Assembly: GCA_963560005.1 (NCBI GenBank)
Contig: CAUWNG010000044.1
Coordinates: forward strand, 1-16,504
Direction of reading: 5' to 3'
Length of the DNA: 16,504 nt
Source of the DNA: CAG-273 sp963560005
Lineage (GTDB): Bacteria > Bacillota > Clostridia > TANB77 > CAG-508
The notes beneath the pieces are model-generated. The model was not told where the DNA came from. It worked only from the letters and a program-made list of their open reading frames with translations, and did not search any database. Positions 16,424 to 16,504 of the stretch are shown piece by piece. The translations under genes were made by a program, and so were the position numbers. The stretch's first letter is position 1; each line of letters starts with the position of its first letter.

Positions 16424-16504
16424 GAGTTAAAAACACTACTTTTTCTTTGTATGAAAGAAATGTGATAATGTCTTAAGTAATGAAATAAGAAAATGTCCCA
16501 ACCA

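Overview
This 16.5 kb window comes from a very AT-rich, low-GC Gram-positive chromosome, most likely a gut-type Clostridia member of the Bacillota. The signs are strong AGGAGG ribosome binding sites, sigma-A type promoters, AAA/AAT/ATA-dominated codons, a DUF378 membrane protein, a YbiT-like ABC-F protein, Tex, and a 7TM histidine kinase paired with an HD-GYP regulator. No phage genes, IS genes, CRISPR arrays or rRNA genes were seen.

Left half (1-10557, + strand): a two-module nonribosomal peptide synthetase (C-A-T-C-A-T-R, about 7.3 kb) dominates. It ends in a thioester reductase domain, so the predicted product is a dipeptide aldehyde or the pyrazinone formed from it. This is the architecture known from staphylococcal AusA (aureusimine) and from gut clostridial peptide-aldehyde synthetases. 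The first adenylation domain carries a valine-type signature. The second could not be assigned. The N-terminal start of the NRPS is split: a well-initiated 42-codon frame (167-295) encodes the beginning of the first condensation domain, and the long frame continues it in another phase. Comparison with the second C domain of the same protein suggests a net loss of about 23 nt. Ten bases after the NRPS, with its own strong RBS, begins a 7TM-PAS histidine kinase. It is followed by a response regulator with an HD-GYP (cyclic-di-GMP phosphodiesterase) output, which has its own promoter. A 12-bp-stem bidirectional terminator closes this half. A divergent gene starts at the extreme left edge.

Right half (10531-16504, - strand): an ABC-F ATPase, a GNAT acetyltransferase and the RNA-binding factor Tex form an operon. 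It is read from a promoter whose spacer and -10 lie inside a near-perfect 39-bp palindrome. Upstream are a 63-aa DUF378 membrane protein, a CorA-type metal transporter and a tRNA-Lys(CTT) gene with a fully consensus promoter. The CorA gene sits immediately behind the tRNA and its terminator, with no clear promoter of its own. The last ~65 bases hold no gene I can recognise.

The left half is a secondary-metabolite locus with adjacent two-component signalling. The right half is housekeeping and translation-related. No phosphopantetheinyl transferase, acyl-CoA ligase, MbtH protein or exporter for the NRPS product is in the window.
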